64,000 bases of DNA, from assembly GCA_027488845.1 (NCBI GenBank), contig JAIYBC010000033.1, forward strand, positions 1 to 64,000, given 5' to 3'. The position numbers and the translations under genes are program-made. A model generated the notes under the pieces. The model was not told where the DNA came from and ran no database searches. It saw nothing but the letters and a program-made list of their open reading frames with translations. Of this stretch, positions 56,615-64,000 are shown in pieces (the first letter of the stretch is position 1; every line of letters starts with the position of its first letter). This stretch comes from Verrucomicrobiales bacterium. GTDB taxonomy: Bacteria; Verrucomicrobiota; Verrucomicrobiia; Limisphaerales; UBA9464.

Positions 56615-58483
56615 TCAGAGCTTGATGGGGCGCTTCAGCTTGATCTTGAGCGGGAAGGTGAACGAGGTGGCCGTATCCTCGACCTGCTCCAGATTACCCG
56701 AGAGCTGAGTCTCCGAGGCGTCGAACAGCGGACTGGACTTCGCCTCCTTTTCCAGATCGTAGGCAAGCTGTCCATTGGCCTCCTGCTTCACCTTCTGGAG
56801 ATTCACCGCGCGGATGTTGAGAGTCAGGACCGCCACCTCGTTGGTGGACGTGGACTTGGATTTGGCCGGCTTGGCGGCCGCTCCGTCGCCACCCTCTTCC
56901 GACGCGGCTCCTCCGGCCGGAGCCTTCAAGAGGCCGTATCGGATCATGAGCTCCTTGCTCATGGAGACGTATTTCGGGGCGTCTTCGGTGACCGTGTCGG
57001 CCACCGCCGGAGTTGCCGGTTCGGTGGAATAGAGGGTGTCCACCCAGATTCCGACCGGAACTCCCAACTTCTGCGAGGAAACCCCCTCCGCGGATTTGAG
57101 CACCCGCCGGACCTCGGCCAACACCTCGGGCCAGTAGGTTCTTTCGCGCAGGTAGGACGACATCTCGTCGATCTCGCCTTGGATGGCCTTGAGCTTGGCC
57201 TCTTCGGCGGAAAGGGTTCCTTCAGGCGTCGCCAGGAAACTCACCTTTTCTGCAATGGAAGCAACGCCTCCGTTCCGAACTTCGGCCACCTGAGCGAAAA
57301 AGAGTCCGGTGGCCCAGACCCCAAATCCGGCGACGAATGCGGCCGCCACCAGGAAGGGCTTCTTGGCGTTGAACTCCTGTCGTGTCCGGGAGCTCTTCGG
57401 CATCAGGTTGAGCTCGATCGGACAGTCCGCGATGTTGCGGAGGCCCAGACCGACGACCTCGCCGAAGCAGGAAGCGACCTTCTCCAGCTCCTCGACGTTG
57501 ACCGAGGGGTCGATCTGGATGTTGCGGAACGGGCTGAAGTACTCTACCGGAATGTTGAGCTTCTCGAGGAAGAACTCGGCGGAGTACGGCATCACGGCGC
57601 CACCGCCGCAGAGGTACACCCGCTGGGGAGCGCTGCCACCCTGCTGTGTCTTGTAGAACTGGATCGTCTGGTTCACCTGCATGTGCAGGCGGGTCAGGAC
57701 ATTGCGGGCGACCTTGGAGACCGCAGCGACCTTGGCGTCGTCGGGCTCTTCATAGGCACCGCCAAGGGAAACGAAGCCGTGGGCGATCTTGAACTTCTCA
57801 GCTTCGACGAACGGGGTCTTGGACTCCGCAGAGAACTCCTGGGTGATCGTGTTCGCACCGACGGGAACCGTTCGGACGTAGAACCGGTTCTTCTCGAACA
57901 GGAGGACGTTCGATGTCTTGGCCCCGATGTCGATGACCATCGAGCAACCCTCCTGATCGCCGTAGTTGAAGCGGAAGGCGTTGGCGAGCGCGGACACGGA
58001 GGCGTCCACGATCTCCATCTTCAGGCCGGACCCTTCGCCATTCGCGAAGAGCTTCTCGACGACCTCGGACTTGATCGCCACCAGCAGGACCTCGAGTCCG
58101 CCATCGGAACTGGTACCGAGGATCTGGTAGTCCCAGGAACTTTCGGCCAACGGGAACGGAACGTTCTGCTGGGCCTCGTACTGGATGATCTGGGTGACCT
58201 TGGAAGTGTCAACCGGAGGCAGTTTGACGAACTTGGAGAAGACTTGGTAGCCCGGCGCCGAGATGTTGGCCACACGTGAAGTGAAGCCGCCTTCGGCGAT
58301 CAACTCAGCCAAAGCCTTCTTCAGGACTCCGTCCCGGGCGGCATCCTGGGAACCCGGCAGCCCGAGAGGGCGGATGCCGAACCGCAGGAGCTTCAACCCG
58401 CCACCTTCGGCCGGTTCAAACTCGGCGATCTTCAGGCTTCCAGCCCCGAAGTCGACCCCCAGAAACGTCTTCGCTTTCAGCAT
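56615..58483 (-). CDS. pilM: PilM-PilN fusion pilus assembly ATPase-like protein (Amuc_1101-like)
   Basis: A 622-residue protein combining two pilus platform subunits. Residues 1-350 are an FtsA/actin-like PilM: FLGVDFGAGSLKIAEF (first phosphate loop), MVIDIGAKTSNVLLFE (second), and LCGGGAVMP. Residues from about 355 carry the PilN-type peptide IELNLMP, a transmembrane helix (about 376-396, FLVAAAFVAGFGVWATGLFF) and a periplasmic coiled-coil/ferredoxin-like domain. In most species these are separate genes. The start is the ATG at 58483. It is the first gene of pilMN-(1100-like)-(1099-like)-secretin; pilB, pilC, pilT and pilins are not in the window. Confidence 0.9.
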   Translation of the reverse strand: MLKAKTFLGVDFGAGSLKIAEFEPAEGGGLKLLRFGIRPLGLPGSQDAARDGVLKKALAELIAEGGFTSRVANISAPGYQVFSKFVKLPPVDTSKVTQIIQYEAQQNVPFPLAESSWDYQILGTSSDGGLEVLLVAIKSEVVEKLFANGEGSGLKMEIVDASVSALANAFRFNYGDQEGCSMVIDIGAKTSNVLLFEKNRFYVRTVPVGANTITQEFSAESKTPFVEAEKFKIAHGFVSLGGAYEEPDDAKVAAVSKVARNVLTRLHMQVNQTIQFYKTQQGGSAPQRVYLCGGGAVMPYSAEFFLEKLNIPVEYFSPFRNIQIDPSVNVEELEKVASCFGEVVGLGLRNIADCPIELNLMPKSSRTRQEFNAKKPFLVAAAFVAGFGVWATGLFFAQVAEVRNGGVASIAEKVSFLATPEGTLSAEEAKLKAIQGEIDEMSSYLRERTYWPEVLAEVRRVLKSAEGVSSQKLGVPVGIWVDTLYSTEPATPAVADTVTEDAPKYVSMSKELMIRYGLLKAPAGGAASEEGGDGAAAKPAKSKSTSTNEVAVLTLNIRAVNLQKVKQEANGQLAYDLEKEAKSSPLFDASETQLSGNLEQVEDTATSFTFPLKIKLKRPIKL

Positions 58484-58516
58484 GTTACGAATCGTGATTT
58501 CGGCGTCCCCAAGGAC

Positions 58517-58555
58517 CAAAAATCGCTCGCCACGGCGTGCCCTGCGGCGAGCGAT
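58517..58555 (-). terminator. terminator-type hairpin just upstream of pilM
   Basis: On the minus strand ATCGCTCGCC and GGCGAGCGAT form a perfect ten-base stem around a 14-base loop, followed by TTTTTGG. It lies 93 bases past the stop of the methyltransferase gene (58649) and only 34 bases before the pilM ATG. It could end the upstream operon; if the pilM promoter lies upstream of it, it would act as a leader attenuator. A direct repeat GTTCACAGCT-GTTCACAG lies at about 58631-58648, and candidate -10 hexamers (TGTAAT at 58566-58561) precede the hairpin. Confidence 0.7.
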
Positions 58556-58648
58556 CACGGATTACAACGAGCTAGCTAAAGAAAGCAGGTTGCATGGTCA
58601 AACAGAAAACGGTGGAGCACCCCAAATGTTGTTCACAGCTGTTCACAG

Positions 58649-59239
58649 TCAAGTCCCCTTCGTGCGACGACGCCACCACAGCATCCTCTCGCGGTTCTCG
58701 CGGCCTGGGAATGAGCGTGGAATCCATTCGGCCAGCAGCTCGAAGTGGGGGGTGAACCTCTCCAGGATTTCGGCTCGGGAAACGCCGAAGGGAGGTCCGG
58801 CCGGATCTCTCGGATTGAGATAGTGGATGGCGAGGAAATGACCTCCCGAACGCACCTGCGCCGCGGCCGACTTCACATAGGCGTCACGCTGTTCCAAGGG
58901 TATGGCGCAGAACAACGTATGTTCAAATAGACCTCCAAAACCGCGGCGGCCTTGGAGCCGAAGGAAGTCTCCGGCCTGGAAGCGGACTGAACCTTTCCCG
59001 GAAGCCTCGGCAGCGCGTTGCACGGCGGTGGGCGCCAGATCCAATCCGATCACGTCGTAGCCCCTGCCGGCCAAGGCCTTGGCGTCGTGACCAAGGCCAC
59101 AGCCAGGAACCAGGATGTCCGGATGGTGGAACGGAATCTGGTGCTCCAGGAAGTCCACGAGTCCCGGCGCCGGTTCCCCTTTGTCCCAAGGCGTCTCCCC
59201 CGATTTGTAACAGCTTTCCCAATCCACCGGTCGGTTCAC
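58649..59239 (-). CDS. TPMT-type SAM-dependent methyltransferase
   Basis: A 196-residue cytoplasmic methyltransferase. Its start PVDWESCYKSGETPWDKGEPAPGLVDFL is the classic opening of the thiopurine-methyltransferase family. The SAM-binding motif I follows (VPGCGLGHDAKALAGRGYDVIGLDLAPTAV), then FGGLFEHTLFCAIP. Members methylate sulfur, selenium or tellurium compounds; the substrate cannot be told here. It begins with GTG at 59239, overlapping the stop of the HAD gene (GTGA). The terminator hairpin at 58517-58555 follows. Confidence 0.85.
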   Translation of the reverse strand: MNRPVDWESCYKSGETPWDKGEPAPGLVDFLEHQIPFHHPDILVPGCGLGHDAKALAGRGYDVIGLDLAPTAVQRAAEASGKGSVRFQAGDFLRLQGRRGFGGLFEHTLFCAIPLEQRDAYVKSAAAQVRSGGHFLAIHYLNPRDPAGPPFGVSRAEILERFTPHFELLAEWIPRSFPGRENRERMLWWRRRTKGT

Positions 59240-59913
59240 TGGCAGACCTCCGCTGCACGGATGTCTTCCAAGGTCTCGGCCACCCAGGTGGCACCCGACT
59301 CCTTGAGCATCTCCGGGCTGCCTCCGCCGGTGGCGACGGCCAAGCACCGTGCTTCGATGGCCCGCGCACAGGCGACATCCAGTACGGTATCCCCGATCAC
59401 CAGGACCTCATCCCCCTTCAGGCGTCGCCCGAAATGTCGGGATCCCCGGTCCAAAGCAATACGCGCCAACTGGTTGCGATCCTCGTGATCGTCACCAAAC
59501 GCTCCCAGGACCCAGGGTTCCCATAGTCCGTGCGGGCGCAACTTCAGTTCCGCACCCAACCGGACGTTGCCGGTCAGCAGGCCCAGGACCGGTGGTTGCT
59601 TCATCCGGGTGAGGTCCTCGATGAACTCCAAAACCCCGGGGCAAACCTCACCGGGATGCTCCTGCATCCGGTGATCCAAGAGGAAAGTGTAGGCGTCGAG
59701 AAAATGGCGGATGTCCCAGTGGCGGGCCCCTTTTCCGTTCTGAAGAAGGAATTCCCGGATGATGGCCGTGTCGGTGCGGCCATGGAAATGGGTCCGTTCC
59801 GCGGCTCCCTTCACTCCGTAGAGCAGTTCCGCGGTTTGGCCGAAGGCTCCGACGCCGGCGCCTCCGGTGCGGATCAAGGTTCCATCGATGTCGAACAGGA
59901 CGAGTCGGACCAT
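59236..59913 (-). CDS. HAD-family phosphatase, phosphoglycolate-phosphatase-like
   Basis: A 225-residue hydrolase of the haloacid dehalogenase superfamily with a cap domain after motif I. The motifs are complete: LVLFDIDGTLIRTGGAG (motif I, nucleophile Asp), GLLTGN (motif II) and KGDEVLVIGDTVLDVACARA (motif III/IV). The cap resembles Gph-like enzymes, but such cap similarity does not fix the substrate. ATG at 59913. It lies between a TPR protein (27 bases upstream) and the methyltransferase it overlaps by 4 bases. Confidence 0.88.
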   Translation of the reverse strand: MVRLVLFDIDGTLIRTGGAGVGAFGQTAELLYGVKGAAERTHFHGRTDTAIIREFLLQNGKGARHWDIRHFLDAYTFLLDHRMQEHPGEVCPGVLEFIEDLTRMKQPPVLGLLTGNVRLGAELKLRPHGLWEPWVLGAFGDDHEDRNQLARIALDRGSRHFGRRLKGDEVLVIGDTVLDVACARAIEARCLAVATGGGSPEMLKESGATWVAETLEDIRAAEVCQ

Positions 59914-59940
59914 TCTGGGAAGGGGAAGGGACGTGGTAGG

Positions 59941-60474
59941 CTACTCGAGGCGACCGCCGTTGATTTCCACCCAAAGGGGCTTCAGGTCGGAATCGGCGAG
60001 GGCCATGGACTTGACCGCACCCTGGTTCTTGCTCAACGCCATGGCCTTGGAGAACCAGGACCGGGCGTCGTCGATCCGTTCCGTCTGGGCGCAATAGCAG
60101 GCCAAGTCGTAGGGGATCTCGAAGTTCTTGGGCCAGGTCTTCCGGACCGGGAGCAGCAGGTCGAAAGCCTCCGGGGTACGACCCATCCAATGCAGCGCCT
60201 GTGATCGATAAAGCCAGCCCCACATCTCCTCGGGGGCCTGCTCGATCAATTGCAGCGCAAACTGGAACGACTCGTCGGGCCTGCGTCGGGTGCGGGCGAC
60301 GTGGAAGCGCAGCTTCAGGACCTCGGGAGTCTGCTGGGCCTTCCCGGGAAGGGAGGCGAGCTCCAGCTCGGCATCGTCCGAAAGCCCCAGCTCGTACCAC
60401 CCTTGTGCGGCACGAAGGACATGTTCGAGATGGGGTTGCCCTGGGAAGACCTCGCTCACAACGCTCAAGGCCAT
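59941..60474 (-). CDS. TPR-repeat protein
   Basis: A 177-residue all-helical protein with about four tetratricopeptide-like repeats: HVLRAAQGWYELGLSDDAELELASLP, PEVLKLRFHVARTRRRPDESFQFALQLIEQAP, MWGWLYRSQALHWMGRTPEAFDLLLPV and FEIPYDLACYCAQTERIDDARSWFSKAMAL. No signal peptide or membrane helix. Such proteins mediate binding to partners; none is evident. The start is the ATG at 60474, because the frame's upstream part is not homologous-looking and reaches towards ileS. First gene of a minus-strand set with the HAD phosphatase and methyltransferase; divergent from ileS. Confidence 0.8.
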   Translation of the reverse strand: MALSVVSEVFPGQPHLEHVLRAAQGWYELGLSDDAELELASLPGKAQQTPEVLKLRFHVARTRRRPDESFQFALQLIEQAPEEMWGWLYRSQALHWMGRTPEAFDLLLPVRKTWPKNFEIPYDLACYCAQTERIDDARSWFSKAMALSKNQGAVKSMALADSDLKPLWVEINGGRLE

Positions 60475-60605
60475 CGTCGCGGAGTTCGAAGGCGAATAGA
60501 AGCCGGAAGCTCCGGAATCCGGGGAACCCCACCTCCACGGGGCCTTTACCCTTTGCCCGGCCAACCGGCGCCCGATAGCCTTCCCACTCCTTTCAACGGA
60601 GCGCG

Positions 60606-63428
60606 ATGGACTACAAGAACACCCTGAATCTGCCGCAGACGCAGTTCCCGATGCAGGCCGGGCTGGTGCAACGTGAACCCGAACGCCTCCAGAGTTGGCA
60701 GGCGGCCGACCTGTATGGACAGCTCATGAAGGCCCGTGCCGAGGCGCCTCGGTTCGTCCTTCACGACGGCCCGCCGTTTGCCAACGGCGACGTCCACATC
60801 GGCACCGCCCTCAACAAGATCCTCAAGGACCTCATCCTCAAGTCGAAGTCCCTCCGCGGCTTCCAGACGCCCTATGTGCCGGGCTGGGATTGCCACGGCC
60901 TTCCCATCGAATCGAAGGTCACCCAGGAACTCCGCGCTGCGGGTCGCACCGACGCCGACGCCGCCACGATCCGCAGCGCCTGCGACGCCTACGCCCGCAA
61001 GTACATCGATCTCCAGCGCTCGCAATTCCAACGCCTCGGCGTGCTCGGCGACTGGGACAACCCCTACCTCACGCTCACGCCACAGTATGAGGCCGACGAA
61101 CTCCGGATGTTCGCCGACATCGTGGACAAGGGCTTCGTCTACCGCGGCAAGAAGCCGGTCTATTGGAGCATTCCTTTCAAGACCGCCCTCGCCGAGGCCG
61201 AGGTCGAATACGCCGACCACGTCAGCCAGAGCGTCTATGTGAAGTTCCGCCTCGCCGGCGAACCGAACACCTTCGTCCTCATCTGGACCACCACCCCTTG
61301 GACGCTTCCGGCCAACCTAGCCGTCGCGTTCAACCCCAAGTTCTTCTACTCCTACGTCTTCGCCCAGGGGAACACCTACCTCGTCGCGAACTCCCTCCTC
61401 GCCGCCGTCAGCGAGAAGTGCGGGTGGGAAGGCTACCAGATCATCCGCACCGCCGGGGCCGACGAACTCGCCTCCCTCCAGTACGAGCATCCCTTCTGCG
61501 ACCGCACCGGAAAGCTGTTCCCGGCGGAATTCGTCGACGACTCCACCGGCACCGGCTTCGTCCACATCGCCCCCGGCCATGGTCAGGACGACTACCAGCT
61601 CGGTCTCAAGGTCGGGCTGCCGGTCTTCTGCCCGGTCGACGACGAGGGCCGTCTGGCCCACACCTCCGACCTGCCCAAGGAACAGCAGATGCCCGGGTCC
61701 CTGCTCGGCAAGTCGACGCTGGCCAAGGCCGGGAAGTCCGAGGCCAACGACGCCGTCCTTGCCCTGCTGTTGGAGAAGGAGGCGCTGATGAAGCGTGAGG
61801 ACTACCACCACAGCTACCCACATTGCTGGCGGTCCAAGACCCCGATCATCTTCCGGGCGGTCGACCAGTGGTTCATCCGGGTGGATCATGTCGGGGCCGA
61901 TGGAATCCCGTTCCGGAAGCAGGCCCTGACGGCCATCGACTCCGTTTCCTGGATCCCCGACTGGGGCAAGAACCGCATCCGCGGCGCAGTGGAGACCCGG
62001 CCCGACTGGTGCATCTCCCGCCAGCGTACCTGGGGCGTGCCGATCCCCGCGTTCTACGACGCCACCGGCGAACCGATCCTCAACGCCGCCATCGTCCGCA
62101 AGGCCGCCGACCTCATCGAGAAGGACGGCTCCAATGTCTGGTTCTCCACCCCGGCCGCCGAACTCTGGGCCTTGTGCCGTCCCGAGGGCTGGACCGGACC
62201 CGAAGCCGTCAACAGGGGCCAGGACACCCTCGACGTCTGGATCGACTCCGGTTCCTCCAGCCGTTCCGTCCTCCGACGCCGGAAGGAGCTCCTGCATCCC
62301 GACGGCTCCTGGCAGGCCGATGTCTATCTCGAGGGCTCGGACCAGCACCGCGGTTGGTTCCAGTCCTCGCTGCTGCTCTCGCTCGCCGGAAACGGTTCCG
62401 CGCCCTTCAAGACCGTGTTGACCCACGGCTTCATGGTCGACGAGGACCGCGAGAAGATCTCGAAGTCCAAGCAGGGCCAGGGCGGCTATCAGAAGCCCCA
62501 GACCGCCGAGCGCTACATCAAGGACTACGGCTGCGACGTCGTGCGCCTCTGGGTCGCCTCGCAGGATTACCGCAGCGACATCGTCGTCAGCGAGGAACGC
62601 CTGAAGAAGGTCGGCGAGACCTACCGCCTGATCCGCAACACGCTGCGCTACCAGCTTTCCAACCTCTACGACTTCGACCCGTCGACGCACTCGGTCGCTT
62701 CCGGCGACCTCACCGGGCTGGACCGTTGGATCCTTTCCGAGTTCGCAGGACTCGAATCCGCCGTCGCCCAGGCCTACGAGTCCTACGAGTTCCACGTCGT
62801 CTACCAGCTGGTCTCCCAGTTCTGCGCCGTCCAACTGAGCGCGCAGTACCACGACGTGGTGAAGGACCGTCTCTACACCGACCCGGCCGCGTCCGCCCGA
62901 CGCCGCAGCACCCAGACCGCCCTGCACCACATGGTCTCGCGGCTCTGCCAGATGCTCGCACCGGTGCTCGCCTTCACCGCCGACGAGGCGTGGGAGTTCA
63001 TCCCGGGCACCGCCACCAAGTCCGTCCACCTCAGCCACTGGGTGCCCGCATCAGGAACCGCCGTCGCCGACGACGTCTGGAAGTCCCTGTTCGCGCTCCG
63101 TGAGAAGGTCCTGCCGGAACTGGAGAAGGCGCGTCAGGCGAAGCTCATCGGCAAGGGGCTCGACGCCGTCCTCGACGTCGGTGTCACCGCCGCCGAACAC
63201 GGCCGTGTCGCCGCAGAATCCGAGTCGCTCCGCGAACTCTGCAACGTGTCCGCGCTGTCCCTCATGGAGGCGGCCGAGCCGACCATCCGCGTCCGCGTGG
63301 CCTCCGAGACCGGCGCCCGGAAGTGCGAGCGCTGCTGGCACTGGGAGCCGAACGTCGGCGTCGAACCGGCCCATCCGACCCTCTGCGGCCGCTGCGCCGA
63401 GGCGGTGAAGCCGTTCGCGACGGCTTGA
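60606..63428 (+). CDS. ileS: isoleucyl-tRNA synthetase
   Basis: Charges tRNA-Ile, 940 residues, full length. The ATP-binding signature reads HIGT in GDVHIGTALNKILKDL (HIGH in E. coli; HIGT/HMGT variants occur). PYVPGWDCHGLPIE follows. The editing domain includes LIWTTTPWTLPANLAVAF. The second signature is KISKS (DREKISKSKQGQG). The C-terminal zinc finger CERCWHWEPNVGVEPAHPTLCGRCAEAV places it in the common bacterial (mupirocin-sensitive type) class. ATG at 60606. The 131-base gap to the divergent TPR gene shows no T-box or other leader structure. Confidence 0.97.
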   Translation: MDYKNTLNLPQTQFPMQAGLVQREPERLQSWQAADLYGQLMKARAEAPRFVLHDGPPFANGDVHIGTALNKILKDLILKSKSLRGFQTPYVPGWDCHGLPIESKVTQELRAAGRTDADAATIRSACDAYARKYIDLQRSQFQRLGVLGDWDNPYLTLTPQYEADELRMFADIVDKGFVYRGKKPVYWSIPFKTALAEAEVEYADHVSQSVYVKFRLAGEPNTFVLIWTTTPWTLPANLAVAFNPKFFYSYVFAQGNTYLVANSLLAAVSEKCGWEGYQIIRTAGADELASLQYEHPFCDRTGKLFPAEFVDDSTGTGFVHIAPGHGQDDYQLGLKVGLPVFCPVDDEGRLAHTSDLPKEQQMPGSLLGKSTLAKAGKSEANDAVLALLLEKEALMKREDYHHSYPHCWRSKTPIIFRAVDQWFIRVDHVGADGIPFRKQALTAIDSVSWIPDWGKNRIRGAVETRPDWCISRQRTWGVPIPAFYDATGEPILNAAIVRKAADLIEKDGSNVWFSTPAAELWALCRPEGWTGPEAVNRGQDTLDVWIDSGSSSRSVLRRRKELLHPDGSWQADVYLEGSDQHRGWFQSSLLLSLAGNGSAPFKTVLTHGFMVDEDREKISKSKQGQGGYQKPQTAERYIKDYGCDVVRLWVASQDYRSDIVVSEERLKKVGETYRLIRNTLRYQLSNLYDFDPSTHSVASGDLTGLDRWILSEFAGLESAVAQAYESYEFHVVYQLVSQFCAVQLSAQYHDVVKDRLYTDPAASARRRSTQTALHHMVSRLCQMLAPVLAFTADEAWEFIPGTATKSVHLSHWVPASGTAVADDVWKSLFALREKVLPELEKARQAKLIGKGLDAVLDVGVTAAEHGRVAAESESLRELCNVSALSLMEAAEPTIRVRVASETGARKCERCWHWEPNVGVEPAHPTLCGRCAEAVKPFATA

Positions 63429-63483
63429 ACCGGTCCCGTTCGGATCGCCGCTGGGGAGTCCAATCCTTTCCCGCGGCCCCGGC

Positions 63484-64000
63484 TCACCTCCCCTTCCGAT
63501 CCTTGCGCTGGAGTTCCCGCAGGGGCCGCCAGCCGATCCGGATCACCTTTTCCCGCTCCAGGATCGCCCGGACCTCGGGATCGTTCGTGAAGGTCTCGAA
63601 CTCCTCCGAACGCGTCTTCCAGCTGTTGGTGATGGCCTTCAACTCGTCCGTCGGCTTCCCGGCGTGGATGTAGAGCTCGGTCACACCGGGCTTCAACGAG
63701 GCCAGCTTCCGCTTCCAGTAGCCGTTCGGGTCCTTCGGCATGTCCTTCAGGTCCTCGTAGACGAAGTCGTCGGGGAACACGATGCCCTTGGCGGCGAAGG
63801 CGGCCCGCTGCCCGCCGCCGCCGAACTTCTCCAGGGTCTCCTGCGAGGCCATCCGGACCGGCAGGTCGAACTCCACCGCGAGCTTCAGGTACTGCTCCAC
63901 GTAGGCGGGATTCAGCTGGAGCGTGCCCATGTGCGAGTCGAGGTGGGTCACGTCGACGCCGGCGTCGAGAGCCTTCCGGATCTGGGCACGCGACTCGATG
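63484..64000 (-). CDS. YdjC/ChbG-family carbohydrate deacetylase, 5' end outside window
   Basis: C-terminal part (at least 172 residues) of a ChbG/HpnK-type deacetylase. The visible strand-helix opening ESRAQIRKALDAGVDVTHLDSHMGTLQ carries the family's metal-site motif (TH-x-DSH). The frame continues past 64000, so the N-terminus with the first metal-binding residues is not seen. The C-terminal part includes LYIHAGKPTDELKAITNSW and RIGWRPLRELQRKDRKGR. Convergent with ileS, 55 bases apart. Substrate (chitin disaccharides, hopanoid sugars or others) cannot be assigned. Confidence 0.85.
   Translation of the reverse strand, partial: IESRAQIRKALDAGVDVTHLDSHMGTLQLNPAYVEQYLKLAVEFDLPVRMASQETLEKFGGGGQRAAFAAKGIVFPDDFVYEDLKDMPKDPNGYWKRKLASLKPGVTELYIHAGKPTDELKAITNSWKTRSEEFETFTNDPEVRAILEREKVIRIGWRPLRELQRKDRKGR

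Noticed and set aside
60475-60605. T-box or other leader riboswitch upstream of ileS
   Set aside because: The 131-base gap is too short and contains no T-box sequence or specifier stem; the phylum does not normally use T-boxes.

Overview
The window is high-GC bacterial chromosome, most probably from Verrucomicrobiota (Pedosphaera/Limisphaerales-like). Four things support this. There is a compact type IV pilus cluster of the Akkermansia Amuc_1098-1101 kind (secretin, two small inner-membrane proteins, a PilM-PilN fusion). There is a giant Planctomycete/Verrucomicrobium-type cytochrome-WD40-DUF1549-DUF1553 protein. Several exported proteins end in the 'FYR' C-terminal module common in this phylum. 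The core enzymes are ordinary bacterial ones. This placement is inference from protein content; no rRNA gene is present.

Layout. 1-1000: no supportable gene, but three copies of a GACGTGTCCC-centred repeat. 1001-14872 (minus): complex I operon nuoBCDEFGHIJKLMN without nuoA, with a plus-strand tRNA-Gln(CTG) lying between nuoE and nuoF. 14998-16427 (minus): N-degron operon clpS-DUF2017-aat. 16538-19086 (plus): a membrane sensor kinase and LuxR-type regulator. 19330-25968 (minus): F-type ATP synthase operon atpBEFHAGDC, ending in a good intrinsic terminator, with an unusually short delta subunit and c subunit. 26163-28819: a metallopeptidase and a secreted beta-propeller protein. 28872-32044 (minus): exported helical protein, outer-membrane barrel and sensor kinase. 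These are divergent from an NtrC-type regulator (32413, plus), which is followed by the giant cytochrome/WD40 protein. 37826-42093 (plus): esterase, PgpA, MFS exporter, OYE-family flavoprotein. 42097-43383 (minus): a ClpX-like ATPase. 43489-44839 (plus): nth and pyrE. 45471-44872 (minus): coaE. 45523-51811 (minus): a three-gene operon of large exported proteins with lower GC. 51884-58483 (minus): the pilus assembly cluster. 58649-60474 (minus): TPR protein, HAD phosphatase, methyltransferase. 60606-63428 (plus): ileS. 63484-64000 (minus): a YdjC/ChbG-like deacetylase cut by the window edge.

How the parts fit. The two large energy operons (nuo and atp) each have the same CRP/FNR-type palindrome (TGTGA-N6-TCACA) just upstream, suggesting a shared regulator. 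Between 32045 and 32412 there is a sigma-54-type promoter (GG-N10-GC) facing the barrel/kinase operon, and two identical CCCCAGTTGGGG palindromes three helical turns apart about 100 bp upstream of it. This is what an enhancer for the divergent NtrC-type regulator would look like, so this block looks like a self-contained sigma-54 two-component envelope-response module. The ClpX-like ATPase lacks both the zinc-binding domain and the ClpP-docking IGF loop of ClpX, so it is probably a ClpP-independent unfoldase. These three observations are the best candidates for undescribed biology here.
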